In this document: positions 49,644-61,774 of the stretch, piece by piece
Layout of the letters: every line of letters starts with the position of its first letter
Position numbering within the stretch: the stretch's first letter is position 1
NCBI GenBank assembly: GCA_028829895.1
Contig: CM054182.1
Location: forward strand, 15,369,001 to 15,433,000
Direction: 5' to 3'
DNA length: 64,000 bases
Source: Sinotaia quadrata
Taxonomy: Eukaryota > Mollusca > Gastropoda > Architaenioglossa > Viviparidae
Translations under genes and position numbers: made by a program
The notes under the pieces: generated by a model
The model's input: only the letters and a program-made list of their open reading frames with translations
Told to the model about the DNA's origin: nothing
The model's database searches: none

Positions 49644-52600
49644 ATGTCTGAATCTGACGAAATGGACGGCTGTGTGGTTCGTCTTAGAGGCTTACCTTGG
49701 TCTGCTACAGTTGCTGACATTGTCAAGTTTTTCGATGGTAGGAATTGATTTTATTGTATTCATAAACAATTTTTTCTTTTAGTTTTGAATGTAACTTTTC
49801 TGAGACCAGCATGTGCAACTACCTAAAAAAAATTTTTTTGTTAAAGCTAGTCTTCACATTTGGTATACCTATTGCCTTTGATTTATCCATTACTTATTAT
49901 TTGTACCAGTTTTGAGCTGAAATAACCTTTTTAACCCATTACTCGGCGGAGCGTTTTCCTTTTTTTATCTCTATGCGGGCAAGAATTTTCAGGATTTCAG
50001 CGAAAACTCATTTGTTTTGAATCAAATTTTAAAAATTGGTTGGGACTACCCAACATAAATGTACACATTTTTTTTTCCCAGTAGGTTATTAATTTGATTT
50101 ATATCCAAGTTTGAATCTTGTGTACAGTATAGTATAATGGGCTATTACTTGAAAGGCAATTATAGTTACTGCAAGATTGCAAACTTCAAAACAACAAATT
50201 TTGTGAACTGTCAACAAACAGGGAATTAAATAACAATTATTGTCAACAAAAGTACTTTTCTTTGTCAAAAAGTGGTAAAAATTTATAATGATGAATGTAG
50301 CAGTTGTCTTTAAGAGGCACACTGATGTGCATTTGAAAGTAGAAAGATCTTTGGTTTATAATATGCCGTTAGAAATTCTTTTTCATAATGATGTGTTTGG
50401 GCTTTTTTCCTGCTCAGGATGTGAGATCTATGATGGAGAGAATGGGGTACACCTCACTTATTCCAGAGAAGGTCGTGCCAGTGGAGAGGCTTTTGTTGAA
50501 TTTGCTTCTGAGGATGACCTTGAGAAAGGATTGACAAAAAACAATGATCATATGGGGCAGCGATACATTGAAGGTGATAATCACGTTACAATTCATTCAT
50601 ACCATTCACTTTCATTCTAAAATATGTGTATCCTTGCTTAATAATTAAAAAATTGTTACTGGGAGATTTTAGTGGCTGCCCCTTCTCTACTGTATACTCA
50701 TGTTCATTCACCTGTCAGATATGCTATAAAAATGTACATACACTGTACATGTTTGCTAACAACAAAAGGCTTATGTGTACCAACTAAGAGCAGAGATTTA
50801 CCAGTACATGTATACAATAAAATTGTACAAACATTTTATTATATTCTCTAACATTGCAAGCACAAAGATTGTTCACAAAAATCAAAAAACCCTGCAGGTT
50901 GTACGTGTGATTTGTTTTTATAAAAAGCTAACCAGTATCAAAATTAAATTCACAAGTCATTTGTGTGTGTGTGTGTTTCGCTCACACTCACCCCAGAAGC
51001 TGCAATAGACCTTTTATCTTATGATGTTCTCGGTCTTGGTTTGCTTCTGGGGGATCCCCACCGCCTCGTGGTGCATCTAAGGTGGAGGGCAGGAGGAAGG
51101 GGGTGAAACGGGTTGTACCTATTAAGCGCACACCCTCAATCGCCCTCTGTTAGTGGGTGCCCAAGCCGCCTCTAATAAGTATCATACAACAAGTGGTTAC
51201 TTCAAAAGTGGGCTAATTAACATAAAAGAGGTGTGAGCCAGTTGAATGGCAACTGTGTGCCTATTTTTCCCATGGCAAACGTTGCGCCCGATGAGGAAAA
51301 CAATGCTGCCTTCTTAAGTTAAGCTGCAGGTTGTTAACAAACCATGGCCATTTATCGTTAGCGAGATGGCAAAGTGGCATTGATTACTAACATTTTCAAA
51401 GGCCAGTGATTAGTCGTCACGGACATCGAGATAACCAATGTTAAGTCGTGATTTTGGCTCTCTTTTGTGCTCAAGATTATTAGGGTTCATCGACATAACC
51501 GATGAGAAAATGCTAAGACAAAGAGTGAATTTGGCGGTTCCACTTCAAAAACGTTGACTTAATAGGGGTGGCGAGTTAACCGAGATCGAGATAAGTGGGT
51601 TCAACTGTAATTGTTTACACTGTGCCATGCTAATGCAGTAATGGATGGGAAAACATGATCACATGACCTCAAGATAAAGAATTAAAAACAAATAACGTGA
51701 TCTGAATAAACCAAATGCATTATATTGAAAATAAATCTTTCACTTATTGAATGATACAACACTTAAGCTATGAATAAGGCAGGCATAAAGTCATTTTCTG
51801 TGTTCACCCATCTTCACCTTTAAAGATGAATGTTACTGTAGGTCTATAGACCCTGAAAATTCTTATTTATCAGTTAATATAGTCCTTTAAACGAAAAAAT
51901 GCCCACCAAAACCTGAAAATCATTGATTTAACTTAACCAACTATTGTCTTCAAACAGAATGATGCAGAAGGTTGCAAAGTGGAATCTGGTTCCGCTTCAC
52001 TACATGAAAAGCTAAGCTGCTCGATACATTCCTCTATTGTTGACGGTCACTGGTGATTTCGGTCACTGATTACAGTTCTTTCAACGCAATTCTTTGCACA
52101 ATTAGTATTTTTTGGACCCATACAAACTGTACAGACTTATAGATAAAGAATTTTCTGGTAGCTTCTATGTTGTCTGAATCACCATGAACATAATTTAAGT
52201 TTAACTTAATCACACTTTATCTTGAAAGTACCTTGCATTATTTAGTATGGAAATGAACATTGTTCTCACCTCTTCATGAAAATAGTTATTATTTTAAGAT
52301 TAATATACCTCACACCATACTGATGAATTGAGAAATGAGTGCAGGTGTTAAGCATTATCTCTGGCACAAGTAGTGGCGGCTTGGTCAAAAGTCACTGTGT
52401 TGCTAACTTCTGAATAACGTTTTACTTTTTCACATTTATTTATTTAAGCACAGAAATAGAACAGAGAAAAATCTTTTTGTTTCTTGTGCTTTTATTATAC
52501 AAAACTTCTATATACAGGGAGAACATGAGTGTTGAAAATGTAGAAAAATTGACTAAACAAGGTCACAATCAACGCATGTTTGGAGTACCTACATTAATAT

Positions 52601-52776
52601 GATTGTATTGTAGTTTGTATGTCGTTTTGCAGTGTTCCGATCTAAAAAGAGTGAAATGGAATGGGTGATCAAGCGAGCAGGGCCTGATCAGGCACACAAC
52701 ATGAGTGAAGCTGTGGTCAAATTACGTGGCCTTCCATTTGGCTGTTCCAAAGAAGAGATTGCACAGTTTTTCACAG
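49644..52776 (+). CDS. HNRNPH/F-like: hnRNP H/F-type RNA-binding protein, first three coding exons (partial)
   Basis: Nuclear splicing regulator that binds G-rich RNA through quasi-RRMs. Exons: 49644-49737 (after CAG), 50418-50573 and 52633-52776; all end one base into a codon. The 131 complete residues hold qRRM1 (about 10-86; VVRLRGLPW at 11-19, GEAFVEF at 54-60, MGQRYIEVF) and the start of qRRM2 ([20 protein letters not shown], 111-130). The linker [10 protein letters not shown] corresponds to the VEMDWVLKHTGP segment of vertebrate hnRNP H. The donor at 52777 (GTCGGT) is weak but sits at the conserved phase-1 boundary before the expected LEIVPNGIT; GTATTT four bases later is an alternative. 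No later exon was found before 64000, so the next intron exceeds 11 kb. H versus F subtype cannot be decided. Confidence 0.93.
49931..50062. repeat. Short GC-containing insert with a TGGGACTACCCA end
   Basis: TTAACCCATTACTCGGCGG on the left resembles a piggyBac-type end (TTAA then CCC), while TTGGGACTACCCA at about 50039-50051 resembles the right end of the 12-bp-TIR family. Whether these belong to one fragment is unclear. It is in an hnRNP H/F intron. Confidence 0.35.
50990..51620. repeat. GC- and CpG-richer dispersed-repeat-like block
   Basis: Composition changes abruptly from the AT-rich intron. CCCCAGAAGC (about 50991) and GCTTCTGGGG (about 51042) form a 10-bp stem. The phrase ATCGA(G/C)ATAACC recurs near 51428 and 51490, with GATCGAGATAA near 51584. 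The last part (GATGGCAAAGTGG, later GGGTTCAACTG) weakly resembles tRNA A and B boxes, in order but far too widely spaced for a tRNA or SINE head. No protein is recognised. Confidence 0.45.
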
Positions 52777-52799
52777 GTCGGTATTTAGTCTTTATTATT

Positions 52800-55560
52800 T
52801 TTTGTTTTGATTTTTAATTTTTAAAATTAAGAACTAACTTGTGTGAAGAATTTCTTCTGGACTCTTGGTTCATAATAGTGAATACTTTTTTACTTTTAGA
52901 ATTTATATAGTATTTAATTAAGTTTAATTGCAAAAGAAATGTGTCACTTTCGCTTTATAAAAAATCTTGCTATACTATATCATTGTTTTTCTAACTCTCC
53001 CAGGAATTTATTGTCATTTCATTTTTTTCAACAATTCACTTGGTCTTGAAGATACCTAGATTTGTTAGTGATCCTCATATTGCAATTGTGCAATGAATAA
53101 TGGATTTATTTAACAAAAAAAATCATTGACTGCTGGTTGTCAATCTTTTTAAACCCATGAACATGGTTTATTATAAAAAATATAACAGTTTGCTGCTTTT
53201 ACAAAATACAGTCAACTATGAACACTAGATCTCTCACAATCACTGTAGTACAAATCATCGAAATTTATTGTGTAACATATATCTAATAATTGATTTTTTT
53301 TAAAATATATGTTGTGCAGAATATTAAAATTGAGTAAATCATTTTTATTTCTGCGAGTTCTCAAAGAGCTTTCTTTTTAGCCCGTACTTGTCAAAAAAAT
53401 TGTTTGTCTTTAAAAGCGAATGGAAATAATGAACAGTTTAACTTAATTTCCATCTAAGTCATATAATATCAGAGTGGTGTATTTTAAGTGATTAGGCACA
53501 CACACTTTCTTTTTTGATAGTTTTAATATTAAATAGTTTAAGAGAAACTAGTTTTCCTTTGAATGAAGAAAAAGTACATTTTGTTAATTAAAATTTTTTT
53601 TTCCTTTATGAAAATGCATAACAATTTTTTTTTAATTCTGAGCACAACTTCAGATATGTTCAAACACTGTGAACAGTGCAGCCATAACTGGCTAATCCAT
53701 TTTCTAGAGAATGAAAGTGAGAACAACACAAATGAAATTCATTTACTTAAGATGTGATTGGTTCTGTATCACTTTTGAACATGTTCACAGATAGTCAGAG
53801 ATTCAAGCGCAGCAGAACAAGGCATTGCCAAAAGTCATAGTATTAGCTATTTTTTAATTCAGTCCAGGATTTAAATCTAGATAGTCCTGCTCAGATATGC
53901 TATTTTACGAGCTGAAAATTTTGTCCACTCTCGAAATTGGTAATTATGAAACTGATTCTCCTCCTCCCTGCATGAACCTTACTGAACATAAAATTCCAGC
54001 AGAACATTTTTTATTGTTTATCATTTTATTTTGCTAAATTTTATTAACCACTATCTCTCACTATTAAAGATTTTCTTAAACTTTCCATTTCTTTTAAGAC
54101 AGCAGAATAATGCTATTTCTTTGTATTCTCAATTCTTAGTATGATTTGAAAAATAATGTAATAACTAATCTTAAATAATATAATTGGTGAACTGTTATTA
54201 TGAGTAGTAGCACTTTAATTTAGATGTGCATTTGAGGCATAGTTAATCAAACAAAACTTGGAATGCTAATGTACTGTGGAATATTGCTAAGTAGAAGTAA
54301 AATATCAAAATGTGCATAAGAGGAAGAATTTTTGCGTTACTTCTGTATTATTAATATTAGGTATATTTGTACTTGATTTGAACTTCAGTATATATTTTTC
54401 TGCCAGTTAATATGTATGCTGTTAATATATTATTTAATATTGCATACTTTCCTTAATTAAATATCTTGCTTATTATATGAGTGCAATACTGTCCCAGACC
54501 TGACAACACTCAAGAATTTAGCATGAATTTTGCTGCTAGCAGTAGCAGTTCTTGCTTTCATGTTGCATAAACAAGATTTACAGAAGTATGATGTAAGAAT
54601 CTTTTTGATGTGTTGAAAGTTTGAAGGCACCATTTCAAGAGCTTGAAAAGTGTTTAAAATTTAAGAAACTCATATATTATTCCTTGTAAAATATAAATAT
54701 TTGTTTGCTTAAATAAAAATTTAAAGAATAACTCCTTTATTTTTTTGGTCCGATTACTACATGGAATGAACAAAACCTATATTTTAATAGATCTCTCTTT
54801 ATGAAAGTCACTCGTTAGCTAAAAGAGAATAAAACTCGTTAAAGAGAATAGAAATATAGTTTGTTTTTTTAATTTTTAATGGATATGATTTTTTTTTTTT
54901 TAATATGCACCCAGGATATACAGGTATTCAACAGAATTAGTTAATGTTAAAATACTTCATTGGGATAAAAGGTGTTAAATTACAGGAACATTTTTACTAA
55001 AAGTAAGTGAAAATTAAACAAAATATATTTGGAAACATTTACTTACATAACTGGTATTGAACATCTAATTCTAATAATAAAGTTTCATCAGTTTTATTAT
55101 TTGTGCAAAATTTACTCTGTTCAAATGTTTATATCTTATTAATACAGAATTTTAAAAATTATTCTTAGTGTAAGCATTGCATGCAGTTTTATGTTCATTA
55201 ATATATTTATCCTTGAAAATAGTAGTGTACACATAATGGAGAAATAAATACACCTAGTGTGTGACAATAAATGATTGATGTTACGATTTGCAAATAATTT
55301 TTACTTCAGTCCTGTTCCAACACAGTCTCAGATTTGATTTGATTTTGCAATCCTTGACAATCAGTAAACTGTCGGATCAGTCTTAAAGGTTTTTTTAAAA
55401 AACACTTTTTATTTACAAGTAAGTTATTTTTATGTGTATATAAGTGTTTTTGAGAGGTGGGGGCTGTATTGGGTTTTGGTGGTTTTGGGGTTTTTTTGGT
55501 TGAAAAATCAACTACAAAAACGAACACAATACCTGGGGGGAAAATAGCACTGCTTATTTA
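52800..55560. other. hnRNP H/F intron 3, AT-rich, no gene seen
   Basis: No qRRM2 continuation exon, transposon end or RNA gene recognised. Overlapping frames on both strands near 53538-53757 are compositional. Confidence 0.4.
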
Positions 55561-55566
55561 AATTGT

Positions 55567-55800
55567 ACAGCAAAACCTCCTCTCATATAAGGATGTCAGA
55601 GGTCTTTGGAAATTTCCATACACGAATATGTACGAAAGTGTAGTCAGTAAAACATCGGAGGAAATAGAACGAATGAAAACTCGAGTTAATGCTAAATGTT
55701 GGCTGGTCTGTTCTTAGTTCTGGAGATTCCATTGCAACCTTCACCATATGCTTAACAAACGTTGCTTTCGCCATTTTAAAAAGCAATTGCAATATAGTGA
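55567..55800. repeat. Possible pogo/Tigger-like transposon end
   Basis: TACAGCAAAACCTCCTCTCA resembles the TACAGT(A)AAACCTC termini of Tc1/mariner-pogo elements. A minus frame (55792-55583) beginning near MAKATFVKHMVKV follows. No matching right end was found, so this is a weak call. Confidence 0.25.
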
Positions 55801-56070
55801 GAACAAAAAAGAACGTCTGAGAAGAAATGCATAAAGAACATATTTAAAGGGGAGAAAACAAAGCAGAGATTTCGGTTATTATTAGTAAGAACAGGAAAAA
55901 ACGAAGAATTGTTTGTAATAAGTTGGTGATTGTGGGGGGGTTGGTTTTTTTGTGGGTGTGTGGTTGCCTTAAACAAATGATCTTTTGGTAAATTGTGTTC
56001 CAAATGTTAATTGAATATCCATCAAATTAAGTACATCGAATGGGCTTTTTTCCGTGAAATGACTCTAGCA

Positions 56071-57930
56071 CAGGGACGGGCAACATACGGCCCGCGGGCC
56101 GGGGCCGGCCCGCGACGGGATTTTGACCGGCCCGCTGACTGTTTCTGGCCGTACATGGTAATGTGGCCCGCGTCCACATCCCGCCGCAATCTCCCACTAC
56201 TTTCTTACTGCGTCGCAGTTAATAGTGACTGTTAGTTATTCTTTGATTGTTTTCGGTTAGATTTAGAATTTACAATAAAATTTTTATCATGGATTTTGCC
56301 AAGAAATGTAAAGTTGACAGCGAGTGTAGCCATTTAACAAAGATTGGATGCCTAAGTACTTTTTCACACAGAAGTCGGCAAGAAAGCAGTATGTTTGCTG
56401 TGCAGTGAAAGTGTTGCCATGTTGAAAGAGTACATTAGCCCCATGGTAATGTGGCCCTCCACATCCTGCTGCAATCTCCCACTACTTTCTTACTGTGTAG
56501 CAGTAATAGTGACTTAGTTATTCTTTGGTTGTTTTTGGTTAGATTTAGAATTTACAATAAAATTTTTATCATGGATTTTGCCAAGAAACGTAAAGTTGAC
56601 AGCGAGTGTCGCGCATTTAACAAAGATTGGATGCCTAAGTAGTTTTTCACAGAAGTCGGCAAGAAAGCAATATGTTTGCTGTGCAGTGAAAGTGTTGCTG
56701 TGTTGAAAGAGTACAACATTAGCCGCCATTATGCGACGAAACATGCAGGCTATGGCAGTACTTTATCAGCAGCGGAACGGCAAACAAAAGCAACAGAACT
56801 GGACAGAAAACTTGTAAAGCAGCAGAATGTATTCAGAAAAGCCAAAGTAGCCCAGAAAGCTGCTACTCATGCCAGCTTTGTGGTCGCATACAACATTGCT
56901 AAGCACAGTAAATCGTTCTGTGATGGTGAATTTGTCAAAAAGTGCATGCTCGATGTAGCTGATCAAGTCTGTCCAGAACACAGAAAGAACTTTGAAGAAG
57001 TCAGTTTATCGAGAAGAACTGTGGCTCAACTCAGAAAATCAGAATGGCTGTCAGATCTGGCGTTTGCAGTTGATCTCTTTGAACATATGAATGAATTGAA
57101 CACCAGACCTCACCAGACTTCAAGGGTAGGGCACTTTTGCTCACGAAATGTACTCAACAGTGAAGGCATTCAAGGTGAAGCTAAAACTGTTTTCTCGCCA
57201 GCTCAGTCAGAATATCACAACACACTTTCCAACACTCGAAACTATGGCACCCCAGATGATGTCAACTGAGAAGTACACCAATATGATATCTGCACTAGAC
57301 AATGAATTTTCTCGTCGTTTTGTGGACTTCCAGAAACTTGCTGCTGAGTTTGATATCTTGTCATCACCTTTTACAACTGACTTTGAAAAGGCGCCGGATG
57401 CTCTACAGCTGGAACTGATTGATCTGCAGTGTGACTCTACCCTGAAAGAGAAATTCCAATCTGAAAGCATTGACAAATTTTATGCGTCACTGAATGAGTC
57501 CAAGTTTGCCAACCTGAGAAAGATGGCCATGAAACTACTTGTTCTGTTCGGGTCTACAAACATTTTCGACCATGAACATTAACAAGACAAAGCTGCGTTC
57601 CAATCTAACTGATGTTCACGTGCAGTCTTTACTGAGAATTTCTACATCCGACATGCAGCCAGAGTTCAAACAACTTGTTGAAAACTTTGATCAACCACAG
57701 ATGTCTCATTGACTTCAGCAGCTATTGAAGTACATTACTTTAAATTCATTAAATACTGTTTTTGGTCTCTATACTTTAATGTTTACAAGTTTAAAGTTTA
57801 CGTTAAATACGATTTATTCCTTGCATAGGTGGATAAATACGCGATTAAGGTATTGATTTAGTAATCCGGCCCGCCAAGGACTTCATTTTCCCATACCCGG
57901 CCCGCCGACTGAAGAAGTTGCCCACCCCTG
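56071..57930 (+). mobile_element. hAT transposon, GTF2IRD2/Charlie-related, non-autonomous, 1860 bp
   Basis: The element starts CAGGGACGGGCAACATACGG and ends so that its complement starts CAGGGGTGGGCAACTTCTTC, an imperfect TIR. CTCTAGCA flanks both ends exactly (56063-56070 and 57931-57938), an intact 8-bp hAT target duplication. GC content is well above the host intron (hnRNP H/F intron 3). A roughly 290-bp segment is tandemly duplicated at the 5' side (from 56157 and from 56446). The perfect duplication indicates a fairly young insertion despite the coding damage. The coding remnant is annotated separately. Confidence 0.93.
56571..57712 (+). pseudogene. Broken hAT transposase with catalytic core deleted
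   Basis: The N-terminus MDFAKKRKVDSECRAFNKDW runs into a TAG at 56640-56642, where the duplicated upstream copy has TAC. It continues in frame with a BED-like finger (LLCSES....NISRHYATKH) and the GTF2IRD2-type region through NFEEVSLSRRTVAQ. At about 57030 it jumps to SEWLSDLAFAVDLFEHMNEL, so roughly 300 residues including the DDE catalytic core are absent compared with full-length relatives. A frameshift near 57110 moves to the C-terminal region (FPTLETM, AALDNEFSRRF-like, LELIDLQCDS). A second near 57565 gives TMNINKTKLRSNLTDVHVQS ending at TGA 57710. The hAT dimerisation region is therefore partly retained. Not functional. Confidence 0.88.
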
Positions 57931-57939
57931 CTCTAGCAG

Positions 57940-59280
57940 ATGTGGTTACCAGATAATGAATTTTACATCCCATAAAATGAATAATCAGCAAGAGATAAAC
58001 AAGATTAAAATTCAGTCAGGATTTGTATGCCTTACCAAGTAGGTAAAATTCAATATTGTGTTGAATTGATTAATTTCTTTTTGGTACAGATAAATGAAAA
58101 TAGTCTAGAATAATAATAATACATAGAGAGTGAAATAGTAAATTTATTTTACTTGTTTTTGTAAATAATTATAGAAGTTACTTTTTATAAATTGACAACT
58201 TTTTCGTCCTTTTTATCCTGGAAATGTGAATATTTTTACAGTTTAATATGATGAAGAGTTGAAATCGTTTAATTAAACAGATTTCAATACCAAACAGGCT
58301 GTTGATTAAAATTGAAATATTGTATCCCCAAAATTATTGTTAAAATTAAAATTATTGTTATTATTTCTCTAGTAATAAGAGAATCTTTGGCAGCCATTTA
58401 CTCCATATGTATACCTTTTTGGTATTGATGGTATATTTCAAAAGGTGACTTCTCTAGTTCTGCTTATTGCTAGCCTCATACTTTAAAAAAAAAAAAAAAC
58501 AATCAGCATTGATTTTATGAGAGAGTTACAGTGGCTTTTTCTTTATATCTAGTTGTTTTGTTCTAATTTTTCTAACATATTTTGTACCTTTTACCCTACA
58601 CATAAATATCAGTCTTAATGTTGGGTGGGCTTTTTTTTTTCACAGTAAAGTTACATGAAAAGTTATTTGGTTTGTTTCTATAAATAATTGTTGACATTGT
58701 AAATATTTTAGTTTTAGTGATTTTTGGCACTAAAACGTTAATTTTATTTATTATTCTTTATTTTAAAAAATAATGCATATATTGTAGAAAATTTACCTTA
58801 TAAAGTCTTTCCATAATGTGTTCAAATAAAAATTAATTGAAACCAACTCTATACAGTTTATTTTGTGGGGTGGACTCTTCTCCTGAAGTCTACATTTGCA
58901 CTTTTTTATATATATGATTATCTGACACATGATTAATACATAATAGTAAAAAAAATGGAGAACTTTTTGTGAAGTCTACATCTGAAATTATATGTCATCA
59001 CATTACCATTGTAGAGACTGACCCCCATTGTGACTTAAAAGCTTGAAAAGGACAAGGTGAAAGGATTGAAAAAAGAGATGTATTATTTTACAATATCATT
59101 ATAATAAAGGACAAGATTTTATTGTCTGTTTGGAAATTGCCAACCAACCACCCCACCCCCAAGCCCAGTCTAGCCCCTTTGTCAATTCCCATGCCTGTAT
59201 TGGGAGAGTACTAAATGAGAAACTTGCATATGATATAGTGCTGATTTGTCTCATCTCCATATGCTTCTTGACAAGTTCAA
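57940..59280. other. hnRNP H/F intron or intergenic DNA, no gene seen
   Basis: AT-rich, with short homopolymer tracts. No exon, RNA or transposon end recognised. Confidence 0.4.
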
Positions 59281-59295
59281 TATGTATTGCTGTAG

Positions 59296-59796
59296 GGAGA
59301 GAAAGCTAAAGTATTCACATTTCTGAATGACTGTCTAAATTTAATGAATGGGAGCTTCACCAACATTCTGGAAAAGGTAAGGATTTAGAAACCCCATCAC
59401 TAATCAAAATCAAGCATGATTTCTGCTTTCTTATCGATCATCCAAGAATTTGCATTAGAAGTATTTCTGTGCTCTGGAAACATTTTCATTTAGGTAGCTT
59501 GTTTGGTGCAATTGAGTTTCATCAGCATACAGCGAAAAGAAATGTTCTAAGATCAAAACTATGAATGCTTACCATTTACTGACACTGTTTCTTTTTAGGC
59601 AGAAATCATTTTGGTAAGATAAAAATTCTGGGTAATCAGTGGGTGAGTTGGTATCTAGAGAACTGTCCTCAATCATTAGGCAATCAGCGTTTTTACACTT
59701 CAGAGTATATAAAATTAAAGATGGCATATTAAAATAAATGAATTGATTTTTTTCCTATTATTTCAGATTTATTATTTTTCTAAAAAGGGAACATTT

Positions 59797-59861
<65 letters not shown>

Positions 59862-60376
59862 CACCACCTCCCTTTCCAATTTGTTTCTGGCCTTTTAAAA
59901 GTATTAAGTTCCCTGGCTTTAGTGGAAAATAAATGGATTGTACTCATTTAACCCTCTTTCTTTCAGCCATATTTGCATGTTTACACTTGTGCTTTTTAAA
60001 AAAGTTGGTGTTTTAAAAAAATTATATTAAATATTTTCACTGTCAAATTTAAATAAGAGATCATCCTTTAAATTATATATAATTTTTTTTTTAAATCATT
60101 ACTTTCTTGTAATTGGTTCCAAATGTTCATGCGCTTATTAATATTTTATCTTAGTCTTCCATTTAGGCCTGTTACATACTGATAAAACATAACTTAGGTT
60201 ATTAAACTAAATGTAACTTCACAATTTTGCAAAACAAAAAATAGTTTAATTCAGATGGGTAAAGTACCTAAAATTACATTTTCAAGATGATAACTATTTG
60301 TACACATTTTTCCCCTTTATATTCACTGTCTTTGTGCTTTACAGAAATTGCACAAAGACAATGTATTTAGTGAGAG
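59296..60376 (+). other. Candidate exon chain of unknown protein (three short exons)
   Basis: Three stretches have clean splice signals. 59296-59376 (81 nt) lies between TGCTGTAG and GTAAGG, 59599-59613 (15 nt) between CTTTTTAG and GTAAGA, and 60345-60376 (32 nt) between CTTTACAG and GTAATG. Joined in phase they read GEKAKVFTFLNDCLNLMNGS, FTNILEK, AEIIL and KLHKDNVFSER without a stop; the other two frames of the 81-nt piece are closed. I do not recognise the sequence, and it is not hnRNP H/F qRRM2. It could be part of a nested gene, an alternative exon, or chance. Confidence 0.2.
59800..59859. repeat. (CT)n microsatellite, about 29 repeats
   Basis: An uninterrupted CT run of about 58 bases after AACATTTAAT, followed by CCACACCACCTCCC. 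Likely length-polymorphic. Confidence 0.97.
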
Positions 60377-60379
60377 GTA

Positions 60380-61730
60380 ATGGATTTTGCTTTGTTTATT
60401 AAAAGTGTAGAAAATGTGAACAATGTTGCAGAAGTAAAATTTTTTAAGTTACCTTTTATTTGGAATCCTTAAATATTTTTTATTGTGATAGATAAGTGCT
60501 ACATTGTCAATTAAAATTTTGTTGTTTAAAATAATATAATTTTCTTTCATTGCATTTCTGTTTTATTTTCAATACTTTAAGATATCCTCAACATTTACAT
60601 AAACATTTTCCAAAGCTTAGGCCTAATCTTCTTAAGACAGCTATAGGTAGCACATAAATAGATAGATATAAAAAAGTTCATTTATAATAGTCTGCTTATA
60701 ATTTATATCTGAATGGATAAAAATGTACAAGACCAGGCATTTGGCAATCTCCATTCCTGTGACCTATTTGGTTCCTTGAGAACTGTCCTCATTCAAGCAG
60801 GCAGTCGCAAGTCTATAACTATAATTGCCATAGTCAGAAAATCACAAGTGATTATTTCATTTCTGAGTGGTAGCTTAAAGACAACTAACTAATATACACT
60901 TTACAACCATATACTGACCTAAAACAAGTATTCAATACATAAATCAATCATTAAAGATAATTTTATAATTCAAGTATGCATCAATACTGACAGTGTAAAT
61001 GACATATTCTCTCATTACATAAGAGAAACCATATTGTCATGGACAAGTTTAATTAATGTAAATTATTAAATTAGTTTAATATTATTCAATCTTGGAGCAG
61101 CTAGAGTGATAAATAATTGTCATATTAGGCAACAGTTCTTGGTTTTCTCAATAAGATCAATTCCTCATTTGCTTATGCTACTCACTCTTATGTCTCCTCT
61201 CTTAAAAAAATATAATTTATCTTAGCTAATCAGTTCTTATCACGTATTAAAACAGATACTCAAAATATAATCTTGCCTGAAAAAGATGGGTTGATTTGAT
61301 AGGCAAAATAGAGAAGTTCATGTTTGGCATGGTGGTGCAATGACAACTACATAATGACTGGAGGATGGTTTTTTTTTTTAATAGATGTCCTGAAGTTTGG
61401 TTTAAAGACTACGGTTTTATAGAAAATATTCCATCTCCTTATAAGCTACCTTTAAAGTTCTGTATTCTTGAAATTGAATGCGAGCACTTACCATATGTAT
61501 TTAAAGTAATAACACTGCGTCACAAAAAAAAAATTTTTTTAAGTTGTCGAAGATTTTCAACTGATTTAGGATAAATTTGCACTGATAAATTTGAAAATGA
61601 CATCCTTTTTTTTTTTTTAATCAGGTCAGGTTTTTTTTATCTAATTCGATTTTTAAAAATCCGATCTTATAGTTATAGCTAAATCGGTTATATTAATATT
61701 TCTCTTCCAAAATAGGTTTTTAAATTAAAA
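60380..61730. other. AT-rich stretch without recognised gene
   Basis: Nothing supported. The 69-codon plus frame at 61365-61574 starts in a poly-T tract and has no recognisable content. Confidence 0.4.
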
Positions 61731-61774
61731 AAAATAATTTAAATTTTAAAAAATTGATTAGTGTACATTGAATA

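Noticed and set aside
50990..51620. tRNA-derived SINE based on A/B-box-like phrases
   Set aside because: The boxes are over 200 bases apart and imperfect, and no poly-A tail or target duplication was found.
57207..57476. 89-codon minus frame
   Set aside because: Antisense to the hAT transposase C-terminal region.
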